Below, piece after piece: positions 1 through 11,638 of a stretch of 64,000 nt of DNA (positions are counted from its first letter, which is position 1; every line of letters starts with the position of its first letter). A program made the position numbers and the translations under genes. Origin of the DNA: Sinohyriopsis cumingii (lineage: Eukaryota; Mollusca; Bivalvia; Unionida; Unionidae); contig CM068838.1 in assembly GCA_028554795.2 (NCBI GenBank), positions 86,556,944 through 86,620,943 on the forward strand, in the 5' to 3' direction. The notes under the pieces are model-generated. The model saw only the letters and a program-made list of their open reading frames with translations, did no database searches and was not told the DNA's origin.

Positions 1-1864
1 AGAGAATGTTTCATTTTCATCAGATCCGATTTAGAAAATTACGTTGTAAATAATGGAACGATACTGGGTCCACACCTCTGTTGTAGTAGTAGAGGCTATT
101 ACTGTAACGAAAAGTTACATGTAGCATGTGTTCATGCTTGGGTTATTCACGGATAATTAGTGATCTGTGTCACTATGGTATGTAACTCTTCTTTTCTTTG
201 GAGGAGGTGAAACTGTTTGTGACATACTTGTGTTGTCCTTAATATTGATTGTAAAATTACCCCCGTGTAAACAACACCCTTCAAATATGGACCCAAAAGG
301 ATAACCGTGTGCTAAACTTTCAAGTTTACGGATTCTTTTAAAATTCGTTTTTCTGTCTTGGAAATATAGCAAGTGCCTTAGTGAAATTTGGTTATGGATG
401 TATTGACGAATAAATGATTCCTTCTGACTGGTAAGTGCAATATTTGTCATTAAATATTATAAGTATATTTTTTATTCAACTGGGGCACAATGGATATGCT
501 TAACAAAATTAGAATAATGTATGTTTGACATAACACATTTCTGGCTGTTACTAAGTTTTCCCTAGTTGTAAGAGAGTTGGGAGGCTATGAAGTGTAAAGA
601 TCTATAGTCTGTGTGCATAGATCAATGTTTTCTGTCATAGTTCATTTCACACAGGATTGATAATTTTGTCCTATCTGTAGCAAAGTAAATTTTCAGGTCA
701 GCGTCATTAATTGTTGCAAACAGTATATTGTTTCACACGAATTATCTAAAACTAGTTAGGTAGCTTTTGCTACATTTAATGACGCTGAACTGAAAATGTA
801 CCGAGCAATGCCTGCATATAGGATACAATTTACTATGCTGTGTGGAACGAACTAGCATGATATCAAAAGCTCGACATCGTATGCATGTGTATCTCTGTCT
901 CTCTGCAAATGTTTTTGTATGGTGTGTTCTCAAAGATGGATTGACATAAGTTACTATGTTTTTTGTTATATATTTGTTGTTGTTTGATTTTAGAACAACT
1001 ACGTCAGGCACAGCAGAAGACAATAAGGATTTCTTTTTTTTTTAAAAAGTAGTTCTGAGCGCATGGACACCTTGACTGAGATGACTGGTCTGAGATGACT
1101 AGACTGAGATAAGAAAAGTACGGTTAGCAAAACAGCTAGATTTTTCTGTCGCATGGTTGAGAAAAACAAATAATAGCCATTTGAAACTTTTATTATGTAT
1201 TCCCAGCCACAAGAACAGCATAAAAGAATTTAGAAAACATTGATAATTTTCAACAATGGTAACATCAATAGAGCAGATCAAATACAAATATTGAAAATAA
1301 AGTTTTACAAATGTTAATCTCATGAAGACGTTTGATGAGTTTCACTAAAAAACGATACAACAGACGACAGCTGATAACATTGAAAAGAAACGGTGGGTCA
1401 ATATTCGATGGGCAAATAGCTCTGGTCAGTTTCACGTGGACATCATATAATAGAGCAGAATCAAGACCCATTTATTGATGGGATTGAAATGTACATAAAA
1501 GTCTGGGGTTAACAAAAGAATTACTGACTATATACCATGATGAAAGAAGGAGGGAAAAAAACCTAATACTGTGTAGACTACCTGTAGTTTAAGGAGCCGA
1601 GCAGTGATACCCATTAACTATGTCATCATGTTCAGTAGGAATTGACATGCAGTCAATCTAGAATTAGTACTGGAAGAAAATAATAAATAAAAGGAAAACA
1701 AACTGTCCAATATACGGAAATATTCTGAACTGGAACTGCTATCAAATTTATTACATCAAAGAAATGAAAAGATTTCCGACTCTCTATTACGTTTTTTGTT
1801 GATTAATACAACGATTGTTGTGTCAGTTAATAATCATGAAAATAAATGAAGAAAAGACATTAAG
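1..1864. other. AT-rich host DNA without a recognisable gene
   Basis: I see no domain, RNA gene or clear repeat here. One 97-codon open frame lies on the minus strand at 157-450. Its end is rich in Pro, Lys and Arg and resembles a nuclear localisation signal (PPPKKRR), but no splice sites or homology support it. Other open frames are short and of low complexity. Confidence 0.5.
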
Positions 1865-2115
1865 TGTATGTATGTGTTTTAGATTGTTAACGCGTCATTA
1901 GCAATTTTTCAGTCATATTGCTATAATATCTGCAGTGTGACATTTTGTAGTGATGTCAAGCACTGGGGCATGATGCCGCAGATACGTAGCATCATGCCCC
2001 ACCCAGTCACATTATCCTGTCACCAGGCCGACCAGTCCTAAAAAAAACCTTAATACTAAGCGCCAAGCGAGGCATCTGCTAGAACCATTTTTATATGTCT
2101 TCGATATGACTGGGT
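1865..2115 (-). repeat. SINE family 1, truncated copy
   Basis: This is a minus-strand copy of the tRNA-derived SINE best preserved at 8577-8912. It carries the family's 3' body, with the segments CCCACCCAGTCACATTATCC and GGCATGATGCC, but the tRNA-like head is mostly lost near 2110. It is one of seven copies in the window. Confidence 0.75.
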
Positions 2116-2899
2116 CAAATGTCATTCATTCTTATCAGCATGTACAATACCAGTGCATTGTCTATTTACTGAAATGTATTGACTAGGGCTGAAAGCAGCC
2201 ACAGGTTTTGTAGATACAAACAATGGAAGCAGACAGTGCTGTTTTACACAAGAACAAATTTCACTGACTGGAGGATAGGGTTTCACCCAAGGAATCTGCT
2301 GTTTTGAACCAGTCAATTGACTCCTTGAAACCATTTTATGTGCGACTATGATGGCTTTTCCACAGAATGCATCTGGATTGTTTTCTTATAAAGCCTATGT
2401 AAGATGAAGAAAAGTTAAATAAAATGTTATAATAAAAAAAAAAAGATTCTTGGCTGCAGAAGTTTCTGTGGCACGATGCCGACAAAGATCGAACAATTGC
2501 AGCTTGTAATGCATGTAAGAGATGGCCCTGATACCAACGAAAACCAGCGGATTGTTTGCAGGACAGGTTATCACAAGGAAAGATGCACTGTTAACAAACC
2601 AAAAATTGCAAAGCACAATATATGTCAATTAAAATGTTTTAGCTAAAAAGTCACATCTGATAAAGATGTTGTGCGTGATTTAGATAGAGTGATCAATAAA
2701 TACAATGTCAGCCAAACTGAGTTTTACAAGAATCTGTTTAATTATTTTAGAAAAATGCACAATTGAATTAGTTAAGTAGGATTTCAGTAAAAATAGGAAA
2801 ATAGTGAAGTAGTACAAGTTTTCCTCATTCAAAACTGGTGATAACAGCCATAACCCAAGGACCCAAAATAATTATTTTTAGTTCACATTTTTATGTAAC

Positions 2900-2903
<4 letters not shown>

Positions 2904-2960
<57 letters not shown>
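2904..2960. repeat. (TA)n microsatellite
   Basis: An uninterrupted TA dinucleotide array of about 57 bases in AT-rich non-coding DNA. The surrounding 2116-3386 shows nothing else recognisable. Confidence 0.95.
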
Positions 2961-2965
<5 letters not shown>

Positions 2966-3397
2966 CATTGATATTGTATTGTTTCAAAATTAATAATTCA
3001 CATTTTCACATTCTATTCAAAAAAGTTTACATGGAGAAAACAAAGAGCTGATTAGTACTTTAAGAAAAAAGCAATACTTTTGTTCTTATGCTCAAAAATG
3101 CAACCAATAAAACTTTGTATCAAAGAAAACACCAAATATATAATACAATAAATTTTAATGCATTTATGGTGCCCAGAAGAAGCAAATTAATTGGGCTAAT
3201 TTTGAACAGTTATAGACCTGTTTACCCCTACATTTCTTGCTAGTATTTTAAGCAGTGCATGTCAGTATTTTCATTCAGTGTTTCTAGCATCTTAGCACAC
3301 ATTACCTGTGAAACAGGGCACAAACAGTAGACACTATAAATACACTATAATTACCATTATGTAGTATTGCACGACATACTGATGATACACTATTCTG

Positions 3398-3477
3398 TTG
3401 TTGTTGTTGTTCTAAAGGTGAGATGGCAGTGATCCGTAACGGAGAGCGCTTTAGACCACTTGGCCAGTCGGGGCCCC
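3398..3477 (-). repeat. SINE family 2, short copy with target-site duplication
   Basis: This is a minus-strand fragment of the second SINE family. It has the tRNA-like head (GGCCAAGTGGTCTAAAGCGC on the minus strand) followed by a CAA-repeat tail. The 11-bp direct repeat ACACTATTCTG lies exactly at both sides (3387-3397 and 3478-3488), marking a target-site duplication. The internal body of the family (see 29361-29612) is missing, so this is a short or internally deleted copy. Confidence 0.8.
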
Positions 3478-3892
3478 ACACTATTCTGTAAATAACTGCT
3501 AGTTTGTGAAGATGCTGATATTCAGGCAACTCTGTGTTCTAGGAAAAATCTGCAGATATTGATCACTGACTTAAACATGTTTATATTACAGTGATAAAAA
3601 CCCACAAAAGAATACCTCCAGACATCCAACTTCTTTCTGTTATTTACCTCTGTTACTTTCTCTAGATAATCTGTTTTCTCAGCTTCATACATATCCATAA
3701 CATTTAAATAAAGTTAAATCTTTACATTTTACATGGTTAAGGAAGACTTAATACAAAACATTATGACATAAATTGTTACCACCACCCATCCTCTCAGAAA
3801 ATAATAAGTTCATCTAGATAGGTGAAAGCAATCTTATTTATTTAATAAAATCTGGTATCAGCTTTGTCAACATTTACAGTAATGGATTGCTT

Positions 3893-4273
3893 TTAAATAC
3901 CTTGTGCAATTTTGGAATCTGGGAACATATCTGTCATTGCTTCTGTTAACTTGTCAGCTGTGCTTAATGACAGATTCATATTTATGATCAACTCACAGAG
4001 AATCACCTCAGCACGTGTTATTTGCTTTTGAAATATATATTGATCACTCACTTCCTTTCCATTCATCATTGACAAAACATTTCTATTTCCTTTCATTAAC
4101 GATTCCAATTCTGCAAGATTTTCTGATTCCACATGCCGTGAACAGTCATTCCATCCACCATGTGCACAGGAAAAGTCTAAGTTCTCTTTCAGACGATGGT
4201 TTAAGGCATGACCACAGCGTATTATAAACTGGTAGAAAATGCTGCTTTCAATTTTTAGACTTTCCATTTTCAT
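3893..4273 (-). CDS. Putative exon of a hAT-derived or zinc-finger 862-like protein
   Basis: The frame is 126 codons. Its C-terminal half holds a stretch typical of hAT-derived, ZNF862/KIAA1586-like proteins: an ITRAEVILCELI segment, then LSTADKLTEAMTDMFPDSKIAQ. A Cys/His-spaced segment (CAHGGWNDCSRHVESENL) precedes it and could be a degenerate zinc finger. A plausible donor (GTATTT) follows KIAQG at about 3899. Because a C2H2-type exon lies just upstream on the same strand, these may be exons of one gene. A decayed transposase fragment is the alternative. I found no catalytic domain nearby. Confidence 0.45.
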   Translation of the reverse strand: MKMESLKIESSIFYQFIIRCGHALNHRLKENLDFSCAHGGWNDCSRHVESENLAELESLMKGNRNVLSMMNGKEVSDQYIFQKQITRAEVILCELIINMNLSLSTADKLTEAMTDMFPDSKIAQGI

Positions 4274-4475
4274 GCTGAAACTTTCTCATCACCGACAATT
4301 TTCTTTGTTTAAACAACTGGATGCGGAGAATGTTAAAATCAGTGATGTGGCACACACTGCGGACACGGACGCAGATTGAAGAGATGATACAACAAAACGA
4401 AACAGAATAAAAACCACTTAAAAATTAATTTAAAAAAATTAATAAATAAATGCATCCTCAAATCGTATTTTCAGA

Positions 4476-4691
4476 TCAGTGACCATACCGAGGGACTTTA
4501 TTCTGTATAAATACGGTCAAATATGGACAGGTAAACAGGTCTGCAGTTATTTCAGATTTTGCAATAAATGCTTCAAGAAATATACACATCATCTCCATTT
4601 TCTTTCTGTAAGGAACATGACTGCACAATTTATGGTTCAAAATAAAGTCTTCATTAGTGAATTTCACAGGACAAACAGGACAGCAGAATAC
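4476..4691 (-). CDS. Putative C2H2 zinc-finger exon
   Basis: Reading the minus strand from a good acceptor (CATTGTAG at about 4690), the frame gives a C-x2-C finger followed by His-x4/5-His (CCPVCPVKF then LNHKLCSH). It then continues for about 50 residues without a recognised domain. It lies about 200 bases upstream of the hAT-like exon at 3893-4273 on the same strand, so both may belong to one zinc-finger/hAT-derived gene. Neither a start codon nor more exons could be fixed. Confidence 0.4.
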   Translation of the reverse strand, partial: VFCCPVCPVKFTNEDFILNHKLCSHVPYRKKMEMMCIFLEAFIAKSEITADLFTCPYLTVFIQNKVPRYGH

Positions 4692-6340
4692 CTACAATGA
4701 AAGAACAGTTTCAACAGTTATAATGTTACAGCAAAAGGAAAAGTATATACATGTTACCCATGCTGCATTTAAAAAAAAAATAATAGCATATTATTTATAA
4801 TATTTCTAGAATAGTGATGGAAAAATTGATCAAATCTAAATATCAGATTTTATCTTCACTGGTCAACTGTAAAAGCAGTAGTTACAAATATGGTTCCCAT
4901 GCTTTTCTAAGGATAAATTTTCAGGTCATTTCCAGAGGTTTTCCAGGATGAAATTACTTTGTTCAAGGTTCATATATGACCATTACTGAATGGAATTAAA
5001 GTACATTTTGGATTATAAAACATGCATTTTCTAAATCTAAAGCTGTTTATCATTCAAAACTTTCCAAAATAGTCAGAAAAGATGATCATGTGCAAAACCA
5101 TAAAATTTATCACACAAAACAAGCTTGACTATACTCATATAAATTGGCATGTAAAGTCATTTCAATGTACAGAATACAAATTCTAAATTTACCATGCTGA
5201 CCTGCATTATGTTGTTATGTGGAAACAACATAATGAAGATGAATTAGTTTTGCTTCCTGTCAAACCTTTAATTCTAAAGAATTCTATAGCAATATATGCA
5301 TGTTATACAATGTAAACATTTCCTACTACAGTAGGAAAATAAAATAAATGCTAAGTATTAGAATCTTTTCTTGAAACGAAAACGGTTCAACTTTAAATTT
5401 ATCTGTGCCAAAAACCCAAACAAAATTTTTCAAACAACCTAAATTCATTATGATGATCTGGTTTGGCAGCAATCATTTAAAAACATTTACAAAAAGGGTT
5501 GATTTAAATTTTGACAAAAAGCCTTCAAAATGATAACTGCTGCATAAACAACTGAATTTCTTTACAATCAAATTGTCTTCTTGTAATTGATAAACCAGTC
5601 CCCAAACCTGTACTATTACAGGGGCTCGTTTTGTTTGTGAATACATAATAAAAGGGATGACAATTTTCCATTTCTCCTGTGTTCGATTTAAGATCTGAAA
5701 CCGATGCTTCAAGCAAATGTCACTGTGTAATAGTTTCACACCAAAGTTCAGCTAAGCAATTCAACATTTTGGACAACAAATTTGGCTTAAATGAATAGCA
5801 GTCCGTTTTCTAATCCGGATTTCCTATGAATATACAAATCCTATTTTACACATTTGGTCTTCTAGGTTCAGGTGTGAGGTCAGAACAATTGCATAAAAAA
5901 ACTCAGGAATTTGCTGCCACTGTGCGGTAGCGGCATATGGTAGTCACTTACCAGCAGGCCTAGCAAATTTAAACTATGTTACATCAAATCGATAGGAAAA
6001 TGATTTATTTTCTCAAAAATGGCAAATATGGCAAGTATTATAATCATTATGTCTTTAATCCGCTGAAAGACTAGACAAAACTACACCATAGATGAAACTT
6101 GACCCGGTACTTGCCATTTGTGTTACTAGTCAGATGAATTCAGCCATTTTGTGTTACTTGTCAGATGACTTCACAACTCCAACAACGATATCAGAAGTCC
6201 AGTAATCATCTGATATCAACAACAAACTCCTTTTTAATGTTGTTGTACAAAAATTCAATAATATTAAAAGAAAGACAGATACAGAAAGAACATATAATTC
6301 TCAACACATTTAATTCAAGAACAATGACAAGAAACCTGTC
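4692..6340. other. Non-coding AT-rich stretch
   Basis: Open frames here (for example 5473-5739 minus) are short, low in complexity and lack splice context or domains. No RNA gene or repeat family was recognised. Confidence 0.5.
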
Positions 6341-6349
6341 AGTTTCGCA

Positions 6350-6745
6350 GCAATCAGGCCAGTCTTAAAAGCATGAAAATTTGCATGAATTGCGCAGACA
6401 AAATGTCTTACTTTAGACTTTGCAGTTTCCACTTCAGTAGATGAGTTGTCACCAATGGTAATTGTTAACAGCATGAGGAAGCTAAAAAAATATTCATGCA
6501 CCGAAAGCATGGATCGTATGTGTGCAGTAGAATGGTTGGGTTGATGAGAAGATGCTGCAGTGGATTAAAGTGTTTTATCTCAAGAACACACTTTAATACA
6601 TTTTAAATTTGAGTGCGTTTGCTGATATGTACTTTTTGAATGATTTAAAAGTTGTCCCACAACCTAAAACTCTTAAAAACATACAGTTTACCAAAACATT
6701 ATTTTAAAAATTAATTTAAGCTGTCCCAATGCATACTGTAAAAGT
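6350..6745 (+). pseudogene. Decayed pogo/Tigger-like transposon fragment, copy 1
   Basis: This sequence is collinear with 50780-51140. Shared blocks include the GATGCTGCAGTGGATTAA segment, the ATGATTTAAAA segment and a final CTGTCCCAATGCATAC-like end. The second copy has a recognisable DDE transposase piece just upstream. Here the coding sequence is fully broken, so this is the 3' end of a fossil element. Confidence 0.55.
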
Positions 6746-8576
6746 GGTATATTCAATGTTTTTAAAAAGAATAAGAAAAGGAAATAAAACTATCATTTTA
6801 ATAAAGTGAGATCCATCAACATTAAAATAAAATTGTTGTTGATAGGTTTTTCACTAACCTGCCATGACAGAACTTTAAATCTACTTGCAGATTCAGCACA
6901 ATGGTGGACACTGTCAGCCCAGGGGATATTCTCCCAAAACAAACTGCCAGTGTTCAGCTAAATAAAAACAAATTGTAATACATGAACATCTTGATCATTA
7001 ATGGAGAAAAAAGATACATAAATTGTCCATCTTATAGTTAAATCAATGTATGGCCACAATATTGAAGTAATGACTGATATCTGGATAGGTTGACAAAGGA
7101 ATGTAGAACTAATATTGTTATATTATATATATATATTTATATTTATTCACCAAGGCTATTCACATAGTTCCTTTTCAATTTAATTGGAAAAGACAATTTA
7201 CGCCTCATTTAGAAAGTCTATTGAATTGGCCACTAAGTATATAATTTACGTAAACTATCTGTATGGCTACCACTTACCTGAACTGCGAAATATACTAATT
7301 GTTGCAAATGATTACCTTTTACAGCTACACTTTTCCTTACCTGAGAAATCCCTTTTTATAATCATAATATCCAATAGTTCTGTTTCTATCTCTAAATGTT
7401 TGCACAAAGACATACAGTAATACTGCAAGACACGCACTTTGAAGCTTAACAGGAAACATGATTATTCTATCTATAATTAACATCTGTAAAAAAAAAACGT
7501 GCATTAAAATGGCTAATTGATTTGATAGAACAGAGACTTCTGGTAAGACAATGATGTTACACCTTGCTAATGGAAAAAGGCAGACTTAATAAGTAGTTTT
7601 TTTAGCATGCTTATTTCAGTAATGTTATTATCCAAATACTAAATGCTAAATTCGGACCTATCTTAGCTTTTGCCCACTACATCTGGATGACTATGAAACT
7701 GGCTTAATTGCTTAAGTATGTTAGTCTTTCAGGTTTCTGCAGGTCACTGTTGTTAAAACTTGCACAATGTTACAGTCCTTTATCTCCTCCAGAAACAGAC
7801 ATTTTAAAAAGATATTGAGTAAATATAATGGGTGACAAATCCAATCGATGATCTTTTTCTGTTCTTCACTCAAAACAAACAAATCTTTTTATGTTATGCT
7901 CAAATTAGTTGGCAAAAAAACTGTATTAGAAGTTTGAAAGCGGATTTCTTACATAATGTCACCTGTTTACTTTTTAGTCCCTGCAGTGTTTTGCGTACAT
8001 CTGCACAGTATCATCGACTGTCTTAACTTTGCACCAGTCCTTGATTTTTGAACCATGTCTCTCGTAACTTTGAATGCCTGTTTCAAAATCATTATGTCAC
8101 CAACTGAATCAATACCTTTTTTTCTGATACTGATGGTAAGTACTGATTAAGAAATATTTGACAACATAAAATATAAATATGTACCATGATTACAATAATA
8201 GAAAACAAAATGGAAATGTCCAGTTTAACTAATACATATTTGCAACAAGTTTGTTGCTCTGGAGTGAGTGTTGACTGTTTAAGTCAGGGCTTATGGTTGT
8301 GTTGGTTTTCTTTATCTTTTTGTTTGAGGAAAGCCATGACGGATTTGTTTTGAAAGAAAAGGCAAAGCAAAACTTGGTTGCTATAACATACACTTTTTAT
8401 ACCATGTTATGGTCTTCTTACACCATCCCATCTGTTTCTACCATCTTTTAATTTTAACAATATAAAGCATCAAGAATATAAAAAATGCACAGAACGTAGT
8501 CATTTCATTCACTGATTTATAACCCGATTGTCACTCGGATTCCCAAACAGTCAACTTATCGGCATTTTGAATCACC
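6746..8576. other. Non-coding AT-rich stretch
   Basis: No gene, RNA or known repeat is recognisable. The 60-80-codon open frames (for example 7184-7420 plus) are low-complexity and unsupported. Confidence 0.5.
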
Positions 8577-8880
8577 GCTCCAGTGGCCTAGTGGTTAGAG
8601 CGTCCGCCTCGGATGCGGGAGGTCGTGGGTTTGATCATCGGCTGAGTCATACCAAAGACTTACAAAAATGGTACTAACAGTTGCCTCACTTGGCGCTCAG
8701 CATTAAGAGGTTGGTGTTAGGACTGGTCGGTCTGGTGTTAGGATAATGTGACTGGGTGGGACATCATGCTACATGTCTGCGGCATGATGCCCCAGTGCTA
8801 GACATCACTATAAACTGTCACACCGCAGACATCGTAGCGATATGGCTGAAAAATTGTTAAGGCTATGGTAAAAATCCAAA

Positions 8881-8912
<32 letters not shown>
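8577..8912 (+). repeat. SINE family 1, near full-length tRNA-derived copy
   Basis: This is the best-preserved copy in the window. The head keeps RNA polymerase III box A-like (TGGCCTAGTGGTTAGAGCG) and box B-like (GGTCGTGGGTTTGATCATC) segments at 8582-8638. A body of about 230 bases follows, with paired segments such as GACTGGGTGGGACATCATGC. It ends in an (AC)n array at 8881-8912. The other copies are at 1865-2115, 10250-10372, 27398-27702, 46893-47200, 52347-52664 and 62849-63165. Confidence 0.9.
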
Positions 8913-8915
<3 letters not shown>

Positions 8916-10249
8916 TTTTGAATCTCTAGCAACATGGTCACCATATCTCCTTAGGCCAGCCAATGTTCACAAGCAATGTATGTGATGTAGTTCATCCTCT
9001 TTGAAATCTAATAATTCCATAAATTTTGGCTCCTGTTTGCATTGAAATACCAGTAATCTGACAGTGTTAGGGACCCCTTGGTGTCAATCTGGTTATAAAT
9101 TGAAAAACATTGAATGAAATGACAAACTTTTGTGAATTTTTTATATCCTTGATGCTTTTAGTTTTTAAAATTGGTAGAGGTTACAAACAAATGGGTAAAG
9201 ATGCTAACGGGTATCCAGGTATTTACCTGTTGATAATAACCCAGGTAAAATAATGTACAACCGGGTACCCATTAAAAAAAATGCGTTTTCCAAGTTCAAA
9301 TCGAGACACAGAATAACGATTACAATTTGAAGCTTGTGTTGTGTGCTCATTTATTCATCATCAAAGGGGCGCTGCTCACATGTTTACTGTGCGTTTTTTT
9401 TATAGCAGGAAACCCAAGTCAGGTATTTTTTGTCACGCCAAATGTAACACAAAAATTTGGTTACCATAAGATACATTTCTTATATCGTGTTAGGAAAAAT
9501 TGAACAAACTATACAGAATGAAATTTTTCACTGAAATGATTAAATATAAGGGGAAAAAAATGTTATTTTATAACACTGAGAAAAAAAAATCAAATAAAAA
9601 TTCACATGTGTAAATGTGTAATTTTTGCGTGATTTTTTTACATTGAGCAGTTCCAAGAAAGCAGACGGGTTTCTCGTATCGAAACAACTTGTCAGATTCA
9701 TTTTTTAAATACTACATACATAGTGAACCAGTCTAGATTGAAAATAAATGGTACCAAACATTAATAAAATAAACCCCAAAACTGGGATGAATAGATGTGA
9801 CTGATGGATGCTATACGACTGAAAAATGTTAGGAGAGGGAGTTTGTTAAACTTAAAAACATGTTGCACTGGACCGTTGTTGAGGGATGAACCACGGCAGG
9901 TCGAGTATAATACAACAATCATCATTTGGACTTTACAACTATTCACAAAAGACTAGTTAAAGTGAGTGTTATGCATAAATAATCTATCAATTTCTTTTGT
10001 CTCTCTACTGTTGTTCTATGGTATTTACAGTATGTTTTCAGATGGCAATAAATAATTACTTTTTTGTCGTCCGAAAACACTAAATTCTTTAATTAGGTGT
10101 CTGAAAACAAACAGGGGAAGATAAATTTGTGCCCCCTCCCCCATCCATAACGAAATTACCGTTAGCTCACATGATGACATGCTGCCATGAAAGAAAAATA
10201 AGTATTTTGTCCAATACCACGGAAAGGATAATGAATAAAAAACAGGTGT
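8913..10249. other. Non-coding stretch
   Basis: This stretch contains a short imperfect inverted patch of ACCCGG/CCAGGTA repeats at about 9200-9280 and several A-rich runs. Nothing else is recognisable. Confidence 0.5.
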
Positions 10250-10372
10250 GTGTGTTTGATTTGGATTTTTAACGTAGCTTTAAAAAATTTCAGTCATATC
10301 GCTACGATGTCTGCATGTGCCAGTTTATAGTGATGTCTAGCACTGGAGCATCATGCCGCAGACTAGAACAGC
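10250..10372 (-). repeat. SINE family 1, 3' fragment
   Basis: The minus-strand body of SINE family 1 can be followed from the A/T-rich tail to GGCATGATGC. It breaks off at about 10372, where an unrelated sequence begins. Confidence 0.65.
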
Positions 10373-10639
10373 AAGTTGTTCTCCACCTTTTTTTTTTGTT
10401 TGACTGGCGGCGGAGACCAACGTTATTCTGCATCACTCGTGCTGAGACGTCCGCGCTATGTAACTTCGCATGATCAGACCGCGCGCTATTAATTAATAAA
10501 TTTATTTAGACTAATACTCGAAGGGTATTATGATTGGGCAAGTGTTATTCAAGACAACATTTTATACTCCCAAAAATGTTTTCAATGAATTGTCACAATA
10601 ACTGATAAATGTTAGTCATCATCTGATTTTTATTTTTAT

Positions 10640-11376
10640 TAGAGCTATTGCCATTTTTGTATTGCAGGTGGATGCAGTGTATGAAACATGCTTGTGAATG
10701 CAACCAGTTCCCTAGTTTCACATGGCAAAATAATGAATTGATTTTGCATCTGATTGACTGAGCTTGTTACCAGTCTGGAGTCCCCATTGCCCATCTGATT
10801 TTCTTCAAACCAGTACAAGTATATCATCAAGGTCTTGGATGAGTTCAATAATGAACGAGATTCACAAATACTAATGAAGTAATCTCACATCTGGTTGGCT
10901 GATTTTGTTACCATTCATGAGGTCAAATTTCTGATCTGATTTTGATCAAACTTGGAATATGTACTTGCATCATCAAGATCTGGGAAAAGTTTGAAAATGA
11001 ACAAGATTCATGAGTATTATTAATGTGATCTTGCACCTGACTGGCTGACCTATCACAAATCTGGAAATCATTTTTTTTTGTTCAATTTTGATCAAACTTT
11101 GAATGTAGGCTTCTATGGTGATCTGGCATGAATTTATGGAATCCATGCATATAAATAAAGTGATTTTATATCTGATTATTTTATCTGAGCATCTCATCTC
11201 TCTAAAGACTAATCTAATATAGTTTTTATCAAATTTTGTATGTAGGTTTAAACTGCCAATATTGTTCATAAAAAAAATTATAAGCAATTACCATACATAT
11301 TAATGAGGTAATTTTGCATCTGATTGGCTGAGTTTATAAACACTTTGGTAACTCTTTTTCTGATCATATTTTCCTC
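10640..11376. repeat. Diverged tandem repeat hosting the Polinton insertion (left part)
   Basis: A unit of roughly 130 bp recurs several times with heavy divergence. Landmarks are a CATCTGATTGGCTGA-like segment, a TTTTGATCAAACTT-like segment and a GATCTGG-like segment. The same landmarks resume to the right of the element at 27081-27400, so the Polinton landed inside this array. An open frame on the minus strand at 10973-11287 comes from the repeat and is not considered a gene. Confidence 0.6.
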
Positions 11377-11381
11377 AGACT
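11377..11381. repeat. Target-site duplication, left (AGACT)
   Basis: AGACT stands directly outside the left terminal repeat and is repeated at 27076-27080 directly outside the right one. Polintons usually give 6 bp. Here the sixth base would be a mismatch (C or T) on the outer side, so only five bases match. Confidence 0.75.
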
Positions 11382-11638
11382 AGCAGCAGGGAGGGCGAAT
11401 CCGACATTTTGTCCAATCGTCATTTGGCTTAATTAATACTTTCTGCACTCAGCGGATCCGGTGTCGTCAGCGCCTGGTAAAAAAAAAACGACGTCGTCGT
11501 CGGGGGATCGTCCAATCGTCATTTGGTTTAATTAGTACCTTCTGAGCGCCGATCCCAGCGTCGTCAGCGTCCGGTAAAAAAGCGCGACGACCGCGTTGAT
11601 GTCATCGCCCTCCCTGCTGCTAAGTGGCTACTTACAAT
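11382..11638 (+). repeat. Left terminal inverted repeat of the Polinton
   Basis: 257 bp, matching the reverse complement of 26822-27075 with three mismatches and one extra AGC at the outer end. It is bounded by a 17-bp inverted pair (AGCAGCAGGGAGGGCGA at 11382-11398 and its complement at 11605-11621). Between them lie two diverged tandem units starting GTCCAATCGTCATTTGG at 11411 and 11510 (period 99 bp). The stop codon of the penton-like gene lies inside its inner edge. Confidence 0.95.

Noticed and set aside
3302-3529. 75-codon minus-strand ORF
   Set aside because: It runs through a SINE insertion with target-site duplication.
8577-8650. Functional tRNA gene
   Set aside because: The tRNA-like segment is the head of a dispersed SINE with seven copies, and it lacks a complete cloverleaf.
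11382-11638. Long terminal repeats of a retroelement
   Set aside because: The ends are inverted, not direct, and the gene content is that of a DNA virus-like element. The integrase alone is of retroviral type.
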